Below, in pieces: positions 51,626 through 63,330 of a stretch of 64,000 nt of DNA (position 1 is the stretch's first letter; each line of letters opens with the position of its first letter). The notes below the pieces were generated by a model. It was not told where the DNA came from. It searched no databases and was given only the letters and a program-made list of their open reading frames with translations. The stretch is from Vanilla planifolia (lineage: Eukaryota; Streptophyta; Magnoliopsida; Asparagales; Orchidaceae): the NCBI GenBank assembly GCA_023846275.1, contig JAIUJO010000293.1, forward strand, positions 582,541 through 646,540, written 5' to 3'. The translations under genes and the position numbers were made by a program.

Positions 51626-54600
51626 ATGATGAGATTTGTTGTTTGGAATATTAGGGGAATCTGGGATAGGAAATCTAGGTGCTATCTACAAAGATTTGTA
51701 CGCGAGGGCAACGTTGCTGCAATGGCTCTTGTGGAGACGAAAGCCCAAATTTTCTTGAGGAAGGATGCAAACTGGATCCTTCGAAGGGAATGGAATTTTG
51801 TGGTGCAGCCTTCGATTGGGATGTCAGTAGGAATTATCTTACTGTGGAAGAGTTGGGTTGACATCAAGATCACTGCTTCTTCTCTACATGTCGAGCCTTT
51901 GAGTTTAGGCTGTGCGGTGTGGTTAAGTTGAACTACTACATGGTGTTTGACCTCAAGGAACATCACAAGTGGCCGGAGGTCTGGGATGACATGAGGAATG
52001 AATCCAGTGATGATGATCTTCTTATTGCGGAAATAGATTTCAATCTCGTCGGTAGATTTCAATCTCAGAGGTGGAAGGAAATTCATTTATTGCAAAGGGC
52101 AGTAGGAGTTCCCATATTTCATGTTGGAGCAGCAGCTAGTGGATGTGGGTTTCACTGGCAATATCTTCACCTAACATAATGGGAAGCAACGTGGTGCACG
52201 TATCTTGGAGAGACTCGATCGGATGCTGATGAACACTGCGGGGTTGCATAAGTTCCCTAAGTTTTCTGTCATGCACTTGGGCCTGCTTGGGTATGACCAC
52301 TAACCTCTGCTAGTCAATTTGGGAGGCAGAAAGCCACGGGAGAACAAAGGTAGGATAAAGTTTGAGAGTGTATGGTTGGACTTCGCACAGTCAATTTGGG
52401 TGGTGCATCAAGCGTAGTGCAGGGACGCGGGGGCAGCCATATGGAGGAAGTAATGACCAAGTTCCATCACTCTCTGGTTGCACTGAAAAAGTGGAGCAAA
52501 GTTGAGATGGTGAGCATTGCTAATAGCAATGTGGAGTTGGAGAGAAGTATCAACGAATTATAGATGGAGTCTTGGAAGTGGCTGGATGATGATGAGAGCT
52601 TGCACCTTGGCCACATGATCATGGCCTTCCATCATGGATGTGCTCCCGAGGAGAGATTGTGGTGACAGAGAGTGAAGCTGCACTGGGCACAGTTAGGGAA
52701 TTGCAACTCTCTATTTTTCCATGCTGCATCGACGGCATGGGCTCATATGAGCCACATTGCTCAACTAAAGAATGGCGAGGGCAGGGGTGGCGGATACTCC
52801 ATAGAGCATTAGTGCTGTGTTCCTGGCCTTTTTTGAGGCAAAGTGGCACTGCACAGGGCGTTCACCACCACCGTTGAATTTTGAGCCACGCATGAGCATC
52901 AGTGGTTACATGACGTCTCAGTTGACTTGCTAGGTGACTGAGAAGGAGACAACAGAAGCTATGCATGCTATTAGGAGGAATACAGCTCCAAGCATTAATG
53001 GGATCACTACCGAATTCATCCATGGATACTGGGCGATTACCCAAAGTGGCATTATCCGCATGGTGATTGCCTTCTTTGAAGAGAAGAGGATGCCGAAGGA
53101 GTGGAAGGACACGTTGATTGTCCTAATCCCTAAGAGATAGGGTGCATGCATGCCAGAGGAATTCCGACCTATCAGTCTCTACAACACTATATACAAGGTG
53201 GTGGTGCGAGTATTGGTGGAAAGACTGAAGCCCATGATGCTAATTATCGTCTCATGCAAACAAGGTGCCTTCATCCCTGGATGCAGCATTTCGGATAACA
53301 TTTTTATTGCGTAGGAAATGGCCTCCAGAATGCACTCCTCTACTACAAAAACTGGGCTCATGGCCGTTAAGATTGATAAGGAGCAGGCCTATGACAATGT
53401 GAAATGGGATTTTCTGCTCGAGATGCTAAAGCTTATGAGGTTCTCTCCTCTTCGGTGTGAGTGGATTGAAGCCTGCATCACTTTTAAAGATTTGGGGTAC
53501 TTATCAATGGTTCTTAACTTCCATGGGTGGAGGCTCATTGTGGGCTCCAGTAGGGTTGCCTGCTCTCACCTTACCTGCATGTTATCGTGATGGAATATCT
53601 CTCCGTGCTAGTGTAGGACTAAGAGACCAGACAATTACTTGGGTTTAAGTTTGGACAGCATGCACCATCGATCTCACACTTTCTTTAAGCAGACGATGTC
53701 CTCTTGTATGCTTCTACTATGTGCGAGGTAGCGCGTGCAGTGCACAGAAACAAGAAGACCGTCAGCATTGCTGCGGGGCTGCACGTGAACTTCTCTAAGT
53801 CTAAGGTTTACTTCAGCAGAATCATGAGCAGGAAGAAGACGAGAATGGTGGTGAAGAAACTCAGTATGGAGCAGGGACGGATGCTTACGTATCTCGGGGT
53901 TCCTATCGTCGCTAAGAATTTGAAGAAAATGGATTCAATTTCCTATTTTAGAAGATGGAAGCCTCTATTACCAACTGGCAGATTCATCCTCTATTGCTTA
54001 TTAGCAGAGTTACTTTGGCTTCCTCTGTTCTTGATGCCATCCCAAACTACATATTGTGCCATTGTTTGTGCCCTTGGGATTCATTGACAAGATCGAGAGG
54101 AGGAACAAAATCTTCTTATGGTGTTCGACTAGCAGTGCACATATGATGCATTATGTGTCCCGAGACAGCGTCACGTTACAAAAGACTGCAGATGGTCTTG
54201 GGCTACAGAACCTCCATGTTTTGAAATGCATTCTGCAAATGAAGCACTGTAGGCACATACTGAGCCGTAAAGATCGTCTCTCGATGGATATCATGAGGTG
54301 GAAATACAATGTGATGCATACCTATTCGAAGACACCTCAGAACATTTCCCATGCATGCAAGTTCATGCTGAAGGTTTGTAGAAAACAATTGAATTGGCTT
54401 CCCCCCTATCTGCAGCTACCCTACGTTTATCAATATGAAGATTGTGTGGCTGACAAGCGTGGCAAAATGCATTATTGCACCTGGAGTTTGGAACGTCAAA
54501 AGTATAAGTGCATGTGTTGGCAATCTCTTGTGAGACAGGGTGTTACACCTTCCTTGAGCCCAGATGTCTAGACAGGACATACTGCGTTAGGCACACACTA

Positions 54601-55757
54601 AGGCAGAGAAGGTTGATAACAGGAGGCTCTACTTGCACCTGAAATGTAGAGCTGATGACGTCACCAGGCCAAGAAACATGTGGGGTGCAAATATGATGAG
54701 GGGATTATGGAAGCTTAATGTGCTACTGAGGGTGTGCATTTTCTTGTGGCACGTGGTTGGGGGATCACCTCCCTACAGCAGTTTGGATGGCCGGAGTGGA
54801 CTGCTCCTGTGTAGCAGCTACTCTTGGGGATGTACGGCGGAGGAGACCACACCGCACGTCTTTTGGGATTGCCCACGTACCTAGGAGTTTTGGGTTGACC
54901 GTGAGTCACGCGAGCTTGTGGCCTCACTTAGGTCGCTTTGGGGTGCGGGTGCCAGGCTGACTTTTCTACACCGGCTCATGGAGTTCTTCAGTTTGCTAGT
55001 GGTGAGAGTGGGGAGGGCGCTGGTCATGTCGCTACTTTAGCCACCACTATGTGTTACATTTGTGAGAGAAGGAATGCGAAGAGGCACAATGATCCCATGG
55101 TTAACTGCTGCACTATGTTGCATAAGATAAAGATCGAGATTATCGCAGCAGCAAAGCATCACAACCTTTGCTCATCCATATCCAACAGGAACCCTTGCAT
55201 CTCCACTGAACTACCTGTAACCCATATTTGGATTCCCATCTACTTGATGGATTAAAGTGAATTGTGACACTATTGTTGGGGAGTATACTGCTGGCCTTGG
55301 GCTGGTAGTGAGGGACTACATGGGGAAGTTTTTACTAGTGGTTGGCAGAAGGGTTATCTTATAGGCTGGAGAAGCTATGGAAGTTTAGGAAATGCTAGAG
55401 GCCCTTGACTTGTTAAAGGATACCTTTACCCCATATCACGCTGCGAAGATTTAGACAGACTCGATGTGGGCGTTGTAGGAGGTTCAGAAGCTCATCTCTC
55501 ACCCGCCTGTAGTGGGTCCCTTTGCTGAGGCTATTGAGTGTGCAAGGTGTCTGGGCGTGCTAATATTTTCCTACATCTACAGAGAGGGAAATGCACTACT
55601 TACTGAGTTGAGCGTGCTGCCTATTATGCTGATTTTGTATGGGAAGGGGATGTCCCTTCCCAAGCCCCTCATCAAACTTATGTTGTTACATTTAATGTTT
55701 GAGCTTGCAAGAGGATCATCCATGATAACCTTTTGTAAGGCTCATGCCTCCTTTTGA
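51626..55757 (+). pseudogene. LINE-2 ORF2 (endonuclease, RT, RNase H), broken
   Basis: It starts MMRFVVWNIRG at 51,626. The endonuclease shows NIRG, ALVETKAQ, IAEIDFNLVGR (GDFN decayed) and YDH-stop-PLLVN in place of SDHxPL near 52,292-52,318. RT pieces are NGITTEFIHGYW, EWKDTLIVLIPKR, EFRPISLYNTIYKV, QGAFIPGCSISDNI and AVKIDKEQAYDNVKWDFL. The region after 53,480 is scrambled, and the catalytic box is read as FL-stop-ADDVLLYA near 53,680. Next come LGVPIV and a CHC-type zf-RVT piece, GCTAEETTPHVFWDC (about 54,826-54,870). RNase H occupies 55,248-55,757. Placeable stops include TAG at 52,561, 52,931, 53,138, 53,312 and 54,882, TAA at 52,301 and 53,686, and TGA at 52,663. Confidence 0.87.
55248..55757 (+). 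pseudogene. RNase H domain of LINE-2 ORF2
   Basis: A single frame of 170 codons running to TGA at 55,755, interrupted only by four TAG codons (55,362, 55,386, 55,452, 55,476). It shows the RNase H acidic residues in order: WIKVNCDTIV with first Asp and AGLGLVVRDYMG, then AGEAMEV...EMLEALDLL with Glu, QTDSMWAL with second Asp, and YREGNALLTELS where a YRxxNxxAD-like end would be expected. RNase H would remove the RNA strand during copying. Acquired RNase H domains of this kind are known in plant L1 lineages. This copy is dead. Confidence 0.82.
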
Positions 55758-55766
55758 ATAAAAAAA

Positions 55767-55784
55767 GACAATTATGTGACTTTA
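55767..55784. repeat. LINE-2 target-site duplication, right copy
   Basis: GACAATTATGTGACTTTA, 16 of 18 identical to 49,754-49,771, directly after the terminal A-run. Confidence 0.82.
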
Positions 55785-58169
55785 TATTTTGCATTATTTT
55801 TAATTTTAAAGAGGTTAAAATTAGTAGGAATAATAAACTCATTTGTGTATCACTAAGAAATAATAATACTCATGCACTACATTTTAAGATTATTAAAACA
55901 ATTTCATTAGAATGCCATACATCATGAGCAAATAATGTTGATTTGTGACAAAGATTATTGTACCATCTTAGCTTGTTAACCTTTAAGAGGATCACATAGT
56001 CTTATTTTATTAGGTTCCTACCTAATCTTTATTGGAATGATGAGTATATGTGTATGCATTGCAAATTAGAAACACAACAAAAAACCTCAATTTAATTGAT
56101 AAAGCAAGTCATTACAAGATTAAAATTGGAGTTGCTACATTTATAATTATTCGGGAACCTATTCATCCTCATAATCTTGGATGAACAAAATATGGTTTTA
56201 TAATAATTGATAATTTTTCATGAATTGATTTTATGCTATTCATTAACAATGAAAGTGGCATATGAATAGCTTACATAATTAGTCAACATATTGGAAAAAC
56301 AACATGACTTATCCCTTGAATTTATTAAATGTGACCAAGGATGAGAATTTAAAAAAAAATTATTTATGGAATCTAAAGTGGTAGAGTTCCTATAAAACCT
56401 TCTTTATATTTCCCCTTGGAAATTTTATATGATAAAAATTATAAATTATCTCAGTTTCTTGTGTTCTTTTTAAATACTTATTTTTATTAATGGATAAAAG
56501 AATTATAAGAGCTTTATCCTTTGTGTAATGATGGAATTTTCTCAGGATGCTACATTAATATCAAGTCATATAGAGTACTAAATAAGAGAACTCAAGTTTT
56601 AAAGGATGCTATTCATGTGAGATTTTGAGTCTCGTTGTACTTCATATTATAGTCAAATGCTATTTGATAAAACTAAGAAACTTAATGAACTAAGTGTTGA
56701 TGATGAGCCAATAGATAACAAAATTAAAAGGGGCGTTATATAAATACTTGATTGTGAAAATTAAAGAGAATAAGAAGACCATGAATGTGAAGATGTATAA
56801 AGGGATTATCTATTAGTTTTTTTTATCTTAAATGTAACTTTCTAGATTTGTGTTTATTATAGATTTGTGTGCAAGATTTTTAGACAATTCAAAGAAATCC
56901 CATATTCAAGCTATGAAGAAAACTTTTAAATATGCTACTGAAATGAAATCTTTATGCCTATAATATACTAGATGTCAAATGGGTTTTCACTTACTTACCT
57001 AGACTAATGCTCATTTTTCTTGGAGTATGACTAAAAAAAAGAGAGTTCATCTATTACATTTTTAGTTTCATGAAAACTGACTCATTTCATGGGCTAGACA
57101 TAACAGAAAATTTGTTTTCTATTTGTAATAGAATTCAAAATCATATTAGTTAATACTTGTGTAACTCAAGTTCCTTGGATTAGGAAAAAAACTTTGAGAT
57201 TATCACTTACAATTAACTAATGTACTAGTCTATTGTGACATTACTAGTGTTATATACTCGTAAAAAGTATCTAGCACGACATTCCTACACATAAAAAACA
57301 ACATTAAGAACAACATCAACTGAGATATTGTAGAAATGTTTGAAAAACCTTTACAATTAACACCTCATGAATTTGGCAAACCATTAAAATTCACAACCCT
57401 TTTGAATGATTAAAAACGGTGAGAGTGAATATGCTTAAATTGAAATGGAGTTTAGTTATCATTTAAGAAGGGTTTTTTTTCTTTATTTTGATGCCAAATT
57501 TTGTTGGAAATTCTAATGTATTATTGTTGCACATCTTTTCAAATATTTGCATACTTTCATGTGTAGAGCATTGGCATGGTTCTCAATTTAGTAAAGTTTA
57601 TGCAATCATTAGCTAGGGGAGATTAATCACCCTATGATTTATGTGGTTTGTCTTGAACACAACCAAGAAAATTATCTCCTAACCATTTATGGAAGATGTA
57701 GTTAATATTAAAAAATTCTTAATGAATAAAAATAAAAGGGAAAACCAAAAGTAACGAAAGTTACATTATTTGTGGCATTGTTCAACATCACAGTTTTCAA
57801 GCCAAGGAGCTAATAAATTCACCACTTGGTGGAATGGTTGGCCATACAAAGCTCATCATCAACAACTCAAATTAATTATAATGATAAACCTTTAGTTATT
57901 ACTTTATGGCATAAAGGATCATATTCTTCAATCTCAATCATACCATCTTGTTAATCTTCCCTTTAATGAGTCAAAGTAGTGAATAAATAAAAATTAACAA
58001 TGTAAGTTTGATGCCTATATAGTTAAACAAATCTTAGGACTAAAACTAAACTTGTGTTCCTTGAAATAAACTAGATAAAAACCTTTAATTTATACCTATT
58101 TTTTAATTTTACAAAATGATGTCTCTCATCATAGTAGTATGGTCTACATTCCCTCTCTATGCCCCAAAT
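55785..58169. other. Unassigned AT-rich DNA
   Basis: No open frame with a recognisable domain, no satellite unit and no LTR landmarks seen. It continues the kind of sequence present left of LINE-2, so LINE-2 split an older region. Confidence 0.4.
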
Positions 58170-60330
58170 GATGAACTACTGGTATTGTTTGTCATATATG
58201 CACCATGCTCTCATCATATTGGTATGACCACCACTCTCACTTTAAAAACCAATACTAACATAATCATACATCACAATACCAACCATTAGAAGTGAATGAG
58301 ACAACTTGTTATTTTATATATTCAACCATTTCGTGCATCATACAATATAATCGCATATGACAATGTTCTTACAAAGAAGCTTTGAAATGACCTGGGATAA
58401 AATTTATTCACAGTAGAATCATACATATATGATCTAATATTATATGTGAATGATCAACACAAGCCTAGAGTTGGACAAAATAATATTAACGACATATGAT
58501 AATGACTTTCATATTTTACACATATGCAATAAAGTTATCTTATAGACAATAACTCAATGCAAAAGAGCACATACCGTTGTATTGACAGAATCTTACTATA
58601 GTAGTTGTACAAAGTGCATAAAAACCCAATAGTTACAAGTTTACGAGTCTTTAATCTAAAGAGCATGAACTCAAAATAACACTACTAATAGCTAGTTAAT
58701 CACTTTTTAAAGAAATTTAAGCCATGATAACTTATAAAATTTGTTTTAATTAATTAAAGAACATAATTAACTTGACTATAAATTTAAAATAAGTTGATAT
58801 TTCTAATTTTTTATTTTTAAAAGCAAGAACGAGGTGTCAATTACTATAACTATGTGAATTTTATGAGATATCTTCTTTAGCTAATTATTTCTCATTTTAA
58901 ATTTGATTATTTTGTTTCTAATCTTGATATTTCAATATGGTTGGTAAAATATTCACTCGCATTTAAAAACTTTTTTATATTATTATGATAAAGTATAAGA
59001 TTTTTTCTTAGTAAATTTGAAAACTATTATAACAAACTTGTCTAGTTGCCTTTGCATTGACTCAATTGAGTTTATTGTGACTCTCTTTTGTGTAAGACTT
59101 TGTACCCCATGTAGATATTCTTATTACACTAGGGTCATGTAGTACTAGTATGATAACCATTATCACTTAAATAGACTAATTATAGCATTATCATACATTT
59201 TCACATTGGACACAACACATGCACAAGACAAATGAATGTTCTATGTATTCAACCAAGTCCTTCATCATAGAATTTGAAGGAATCTTATATACATTTTTGT
59301 AATGAAGTTAGAAAGTGATAAGATAAAATTGAGTCGTAATAGAATCATACATAAATGGTCTAATAACATATGCATACAATTAACGCAAGTTCAGAACCAT
59401 GGTAAACTAACACAATTTCTATAACAATGATTTCCACATCTTGCACATATGCAATACATTTACCTGAAACATTATAAGTCATTATTTAAAATGCTAATAC
59501 CATCATACCAGCATAGTCAAACTATCATAATTATACAATGTGCTTAAAATCCCTAAAGTGTTGTACTCTTTTGAAATATTACATTGTAATCACATGATCC
59601 ACTTTAAGCATGTGCACAATCATTAAAGCAACCATACACATGAGAGTCTTAAGGGGATTATACCCGTATAATTTTCATTATTGATAATGTTTTAAACTTG
59701 TTAATTTTTTAAACAATGTAGGATTGGTTTTCATCAAACTTTATAATATCCTATATCATTCTTGTATGATATACTTTACATAACAAAAACGCATGTGTGC
59801 TATAGGAAATTCTTTGGGTGAGTCATTTTATTCCCTTATCACCAATTTATGAATGCTAAATTGTAATACCATGAACATAACACTGTATTACTGATAACTT
59901 ATTGCTCACTTCAATAAAAGAATGTTTAAACAATCATAAATTCTAAGATATGGTTTAGTTCATTAATAAATCTAAATAACATGAATTTTCATTGAGAATA
60001 AGAAAATATTTCCATGTACTTGTCATTAAAAGTAAGAACAAGTGTGGTTATTCCTACAACTTTGTGAATTTCTTAGGATATTTCCTCCAAATAATTCTAT
60101 GATTTAACAACATATTTGGCATTTCTAATGTTCATAAGTCATGGTTGGTGAAAGTTTCACTCACTATTTAAATCTCTTCCATGCATTTTTTATATGTGTA
60201 TTTGTGATATGAAAATCATGAAGAGCTAACAAAGTTATTTTGTTGGTTTTGTATTAACTAATTTGAGTTTACTATGAGAATTCTGTAAGCATACCATTAT
60301 TTGTCATGTCAATCTTCTTGAACAATAAGA
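58170..60330. repeat. Diverged tandem duplication of about 1 kb
   Basis: Two copies, about 58,170-59,110 and 59,110-60,330. Matching landmarks in order are TAGAATCATACATA (58,417 and 59,339), CACATATGCAATA (58,518 and 59,443), AAAAGTAAGAACAAG-like (58,820 and 60,028), CTATGTGAATTTTATGAGATAT against CTTTGTGAATTTCTTAGGATAT, ATGGTTGGTAAA and GAGTTTA near each end. The offset grows from about 920 to about 1,210 bp, so the second copy carries about 290 bp extra. No coding content seen. Confidence 0.65.
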
Positions 60331-60809
60331 TTTTAGCCAATTATTATACCACACACAAAAAGAAATTAAATCTTAATATCTCTCAATGTACAATCAAATG
60401 TGACCATATATATTAGAATACAAACATAATTATATAGGTCAAATACTTTTAGAACTACAATCCAAGATATAAAATTTATAACTAACAAATTTTGAAATGA
60501 TATTATAAGCCAAGTTCAAGTTGAAGTGAATGTAAAAATGCACATCCTCAAGTATACCAATAAGAATTTGCTATACTCTTAAATACATCAAAAAGTACAA
60601 CTTATAATCATGACCAAAAATAAATAAATAACTTTACTATTAACAATCATAAATGCAACAATAATATAATCCATTAGATCTACTAAGCCTAATGATCCCA
60701 AATTTGGCTTTGAAATAACTACAAATTTTCTAAACCTTCAAAAATATAAGGTGGGAGTAAGCTGTGGGGCAAAATAGGGAAACCGTGGGTCATACTTTAA
60801 AATGAACTA
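60331..60809. other. Unassigned AT-rich DNA
   Basis: Nothing recognisable. It may contain a further decayed piece of the preceding tandem repeat, but I cannot align it with confidence. Confidence 0.35.
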
Positions 60810-60892
60810 GTATATATATATACATACACACACACACACACATATATATATATACTAATATAAACCTATATATATATATATACACCAATTTA
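60810..60892. repeat. Compound TA/CA microsatellite
   Basis: A TA run (60,811), then TACATACACACA with a CA run to about 60,841, then TA runs separated by CTAATATAAACC and ending near 60,892. Such runs are often variable in length. Confidence 0.95.
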
Positions 60893-61469
60893 ATAGTTGC
60901 AAAGTCTAATTAACATTAGATATAAAATCTCATTTTGTGTATCTCAAACAACTACGCAACGTTAATACAAGAGTTTATGAGGCTAAAAATTTTAGCATTA
61001 TTCAAATTGATGATAAATGATAAGAGACAAGCTATAGGCAATGCGTGTTAGGTAACAAGTGATAGGTAAACTGATATATGTTCTTGTGGAGGTTTCATTT
61101 GTAGTTTACCAATTAATAGATTGAGTCTAAAAGTAATAGTTTAGCCTGACCCTAATTTAGATTCCTAATTTAGGTTTCATTTGTATTTTACTTGATAAAT
61201 TGGGCCTTCCTTGCCTTAAGCTCTCCTTTGGTAAGGTATTCGAAAAACTTCACAATTTATCCATAATCTGAATCAAATAAATAATAAAATTGAATGGAGA
61301 ATAAGAAATTATCTTTGAATAAGAGAAAATTGGGAAAAATTGCTGCTCATTCAAGCTAACATTGATTATGAAAATTTTCAATGGGTTTCTTACCATGAAA
61401 GTGATAATCAATTATTTTAATAATGGGTTTTGATGTGAACTTATTGTTTGATTACTAAAAAAACTTTCC
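60893..61469. other. Unassigned; possibly 5' part of the LINE-3 remnant
   Basis: No open frame or motif that I can name. Its position just before the DUF4283-like reading suggests it may hold the decayed 5' end of that element. Confidence 0.3.
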
Positions 61470-61862
61470 TTGATTACGTTTCAGAAAGAGGAGAATTTTC
61501 TACTTTCTTCGCATTACAATTTGTGTAATATGGAAGCTTTTCAAATGAGAATCTTCACATTGTATCAAAATTTCCATCTAATTTCTAAACTATTCCTAGT
61601 TGTACAACAAGTCTCAACTAAACACTTTCTTATTCAATTACTAAACAAGGATGCTCCATGTTCCATAGCTATGGCAAAAGGAAGCCAAGTTAAGGTGGAT
61701 GCTACAACTCTAAATCAAACCCATCCAATGGTGGATAGAGTTTTTTAAAGTAGATTTAACAAAAAACAACTTCAAAATTTGATCTAAATTATACAAAATG
61801 GAAGTACTACAAAAGGATTCTAGCAAAGGATTCTGTATGGCAATCAACCTGACCACTACTTG
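61470..61862 (+). pseudogene. LINE-3 ORF1 fragment (DUF4283-like)
   Basis: An open frame to TAA near 61,748 reads FQMRIFTLYQNFHL, then LNKDAPCSIAMAKGSQVKVD and NQTHPMVDRVF. This parallels the LFNKDALFSIA...GxPxxVDxATxNxTRPxVARVC pattern of plant LINE ORF1. After a frameshift, DLTKNNF and GF-stop-QRILYGNQPDHY continue the GFWQ...LPxYC pattern just before the place where a CCHC knuckle would come. The stop at GF-stop-Q is TAG where TGG is expected. Many substitutions are present. Confidence 0.7.
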
Positions 61863-62822
61863 GAAGTTGTAAGTAGGATCACCATTCTATTCAATACAAA
61901 TGTGCACATTAGGAATTCAAACACACATATGGCCCCATTATAATAGAGTAAACTCTAATTAAGTAGAATGAGTGGGAGAGTAACAAAGAGGAACCTAAGT
62001 GGGATCTGATGCTTCTATTAACAAAATATGCAAGCTCTCTACATTATAAAGTTAAGCAGGGCAATTCATATTGCATAAATTCCTAATGAGGCTTACAACT
62101 CTAATAGTTATGATGTATCAAATGAAGCTTTAAGAAATGTGTGAACATAGATATGGGTTAGCATAGTTTGTTAAAAACTGTGAAAAATATAACATGTAAA
62201 CAAAATCTTAAATGATTGTGGTATTTAAGAAGGCATTAGTAAGAAAAACAAGCTACAAGTCTTACATTGAAGAATTGTAGTAGTACTATCAAACAATCCT
62301 TGACCTTAAAAACCAAAGAAAAATAAATAATGAATTGTACAAATGAAAGTTAAATTCTTGATTAGTACAACATGATCAAGATGATTTTATCCTATTATAG
62401 ACTCAAAGATCTAATAGAAGTACAAAGAGAGGTTTGGTATATAAGACATGTTTAAAAGAGACACAAAGAAGCTAAAAATCCTCAAACATTATAGATACAG
62501 TAAACATAAATGGATAATACCCCTTTTTGAAGCATAAAGGTAGTCATGAACATCAGATCAATCTCTCTCCTCAAGCATTTAATTATTTACAATAATATAA
62601 CAGAAGTGATCTTATTGCAACAAACAACATAGGAATAGAAGTTACCACACCTGGATATGAGATTTGGATTTGAACATTTTATAGGGAATTTTATCAAGTT
62701 CAAGGTGATTTATATATGATGATGAACAATTCATTCATTTGCTCAATAATAAATCTAGAGGCCAAATACTCATTTAGTATACATTAGTATAAGCTAAGTG
62801 TACAAGGGTACAAAGCAACACA
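61863..62822. other. Decayed LINE-3 interior (ORF1 tail to ORF2 start)
   Basis: No readable domain. By position this should be the ORF1 tail and the start of ORF2. Confidence 0.4.
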
Positions 62823-63317
62823 ATGTGGAACAATTCAACCTTAATTGCAGTAGATCACACAAGCCCATTAATTGTTGTGAGAGACTTTAATTTTATTGCT
62901 ACAATAAGTGATTATAAGGGTTCTTCCATTCCTCCCTTGGTTGTAATGAAGGGGTTTAAGGAAGATACAAACAAATGTCGCATGAAGGACCCCCCTTACT
63001 TTGGCTTAACCTTTGGCTAGGTTGGAAATAGGAAAGTAAGCGAGCCTTTCAATAACATGACACAATTCTAGTAAATAAGTATTAGATAAAAACAAATCCC
63101 ATGGAAAATGAAAAAATGGGTCCAAATCACTCACCTTTACTGCTTTAATGTCCAAAACATCATGGATCAAGACCTAAAGAATTCATGTAGCAAAAAAGTG
63201 GTCTATGTAATCAACATTTTATGGGGTGGTGAGGAGTCATTTTGCATTTTTAACAAACCATTCTACTATAAAGAATTAGCATTAAAATTGAGAAGGTTGA
63301 TGGAATACCAAAAATAG
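62823..63317 (+). pseudogene. LINE-3 ORF2 endonuclease fragment
   Basis: A 65-codon frame reads DHTSPLIVVRDFNFIATISD, where RDFN stands for the GDFN box, then YKGSSIPP, NKCRMKDPPYFGLTFG and VGNRKVSEPFN. This is the GDFN...L.D....G..FTWxxNR part of the plant L1 endonuclease. TAG at 63,018 sits where the Trp of FTW is expected. After shifts, ILVNKY (LDR.LVN.xW position) and a frame at 63,108-63,317 ending FYYKELALKLRRLMEYQK match the linker after the endonuclease. The catalytic SDH box is not preserved. Confidence 0.72.
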
Positions 63318-63330
63318 TGAAGTAAAATAA

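Larger units (their letters stand above)
49772..55766 (+). mobile_element. LINE-2: structurally complete, dead plant L1-type LINE
   Basis: A sharp GC-rich block of about 6 kb between AT-rich flanks, with an 18-bp duplication (two mismatches) and a short terminal A-run (AATAAAAAAA at about 55,757-55,766). Domain order is ORF1 with a CCHC knuckle, endonuclease, RT, zinc-binding region and RNase H, the layout of those plant L1 lineages that carry an RNase H. Both ORFs are broken by many stops and frameshifts. The mismatched duplication and heavier damage make it older than LINE-1a. It differs from LINE-1a in sequence and in having RNase H, so it belongs to another L1 lineage. Confidence 0.92.
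61470..63330 (+). mobile_element. LINE-3: ancient, AT-enriched L1-type LINE remnant
   Basis: An ORF1-like segment and, about 1 kb later, an endonuclease segment in the order and spacing of a plant L1 element. The sequence is so AT-rich that it blends into the background, unlike LINE-1a and LINE-2, which suggests long decay. RT and everything after it are missing or unrecognisable past about 63,330. No tail or target-site duplication was found. Confidence 0.7.
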
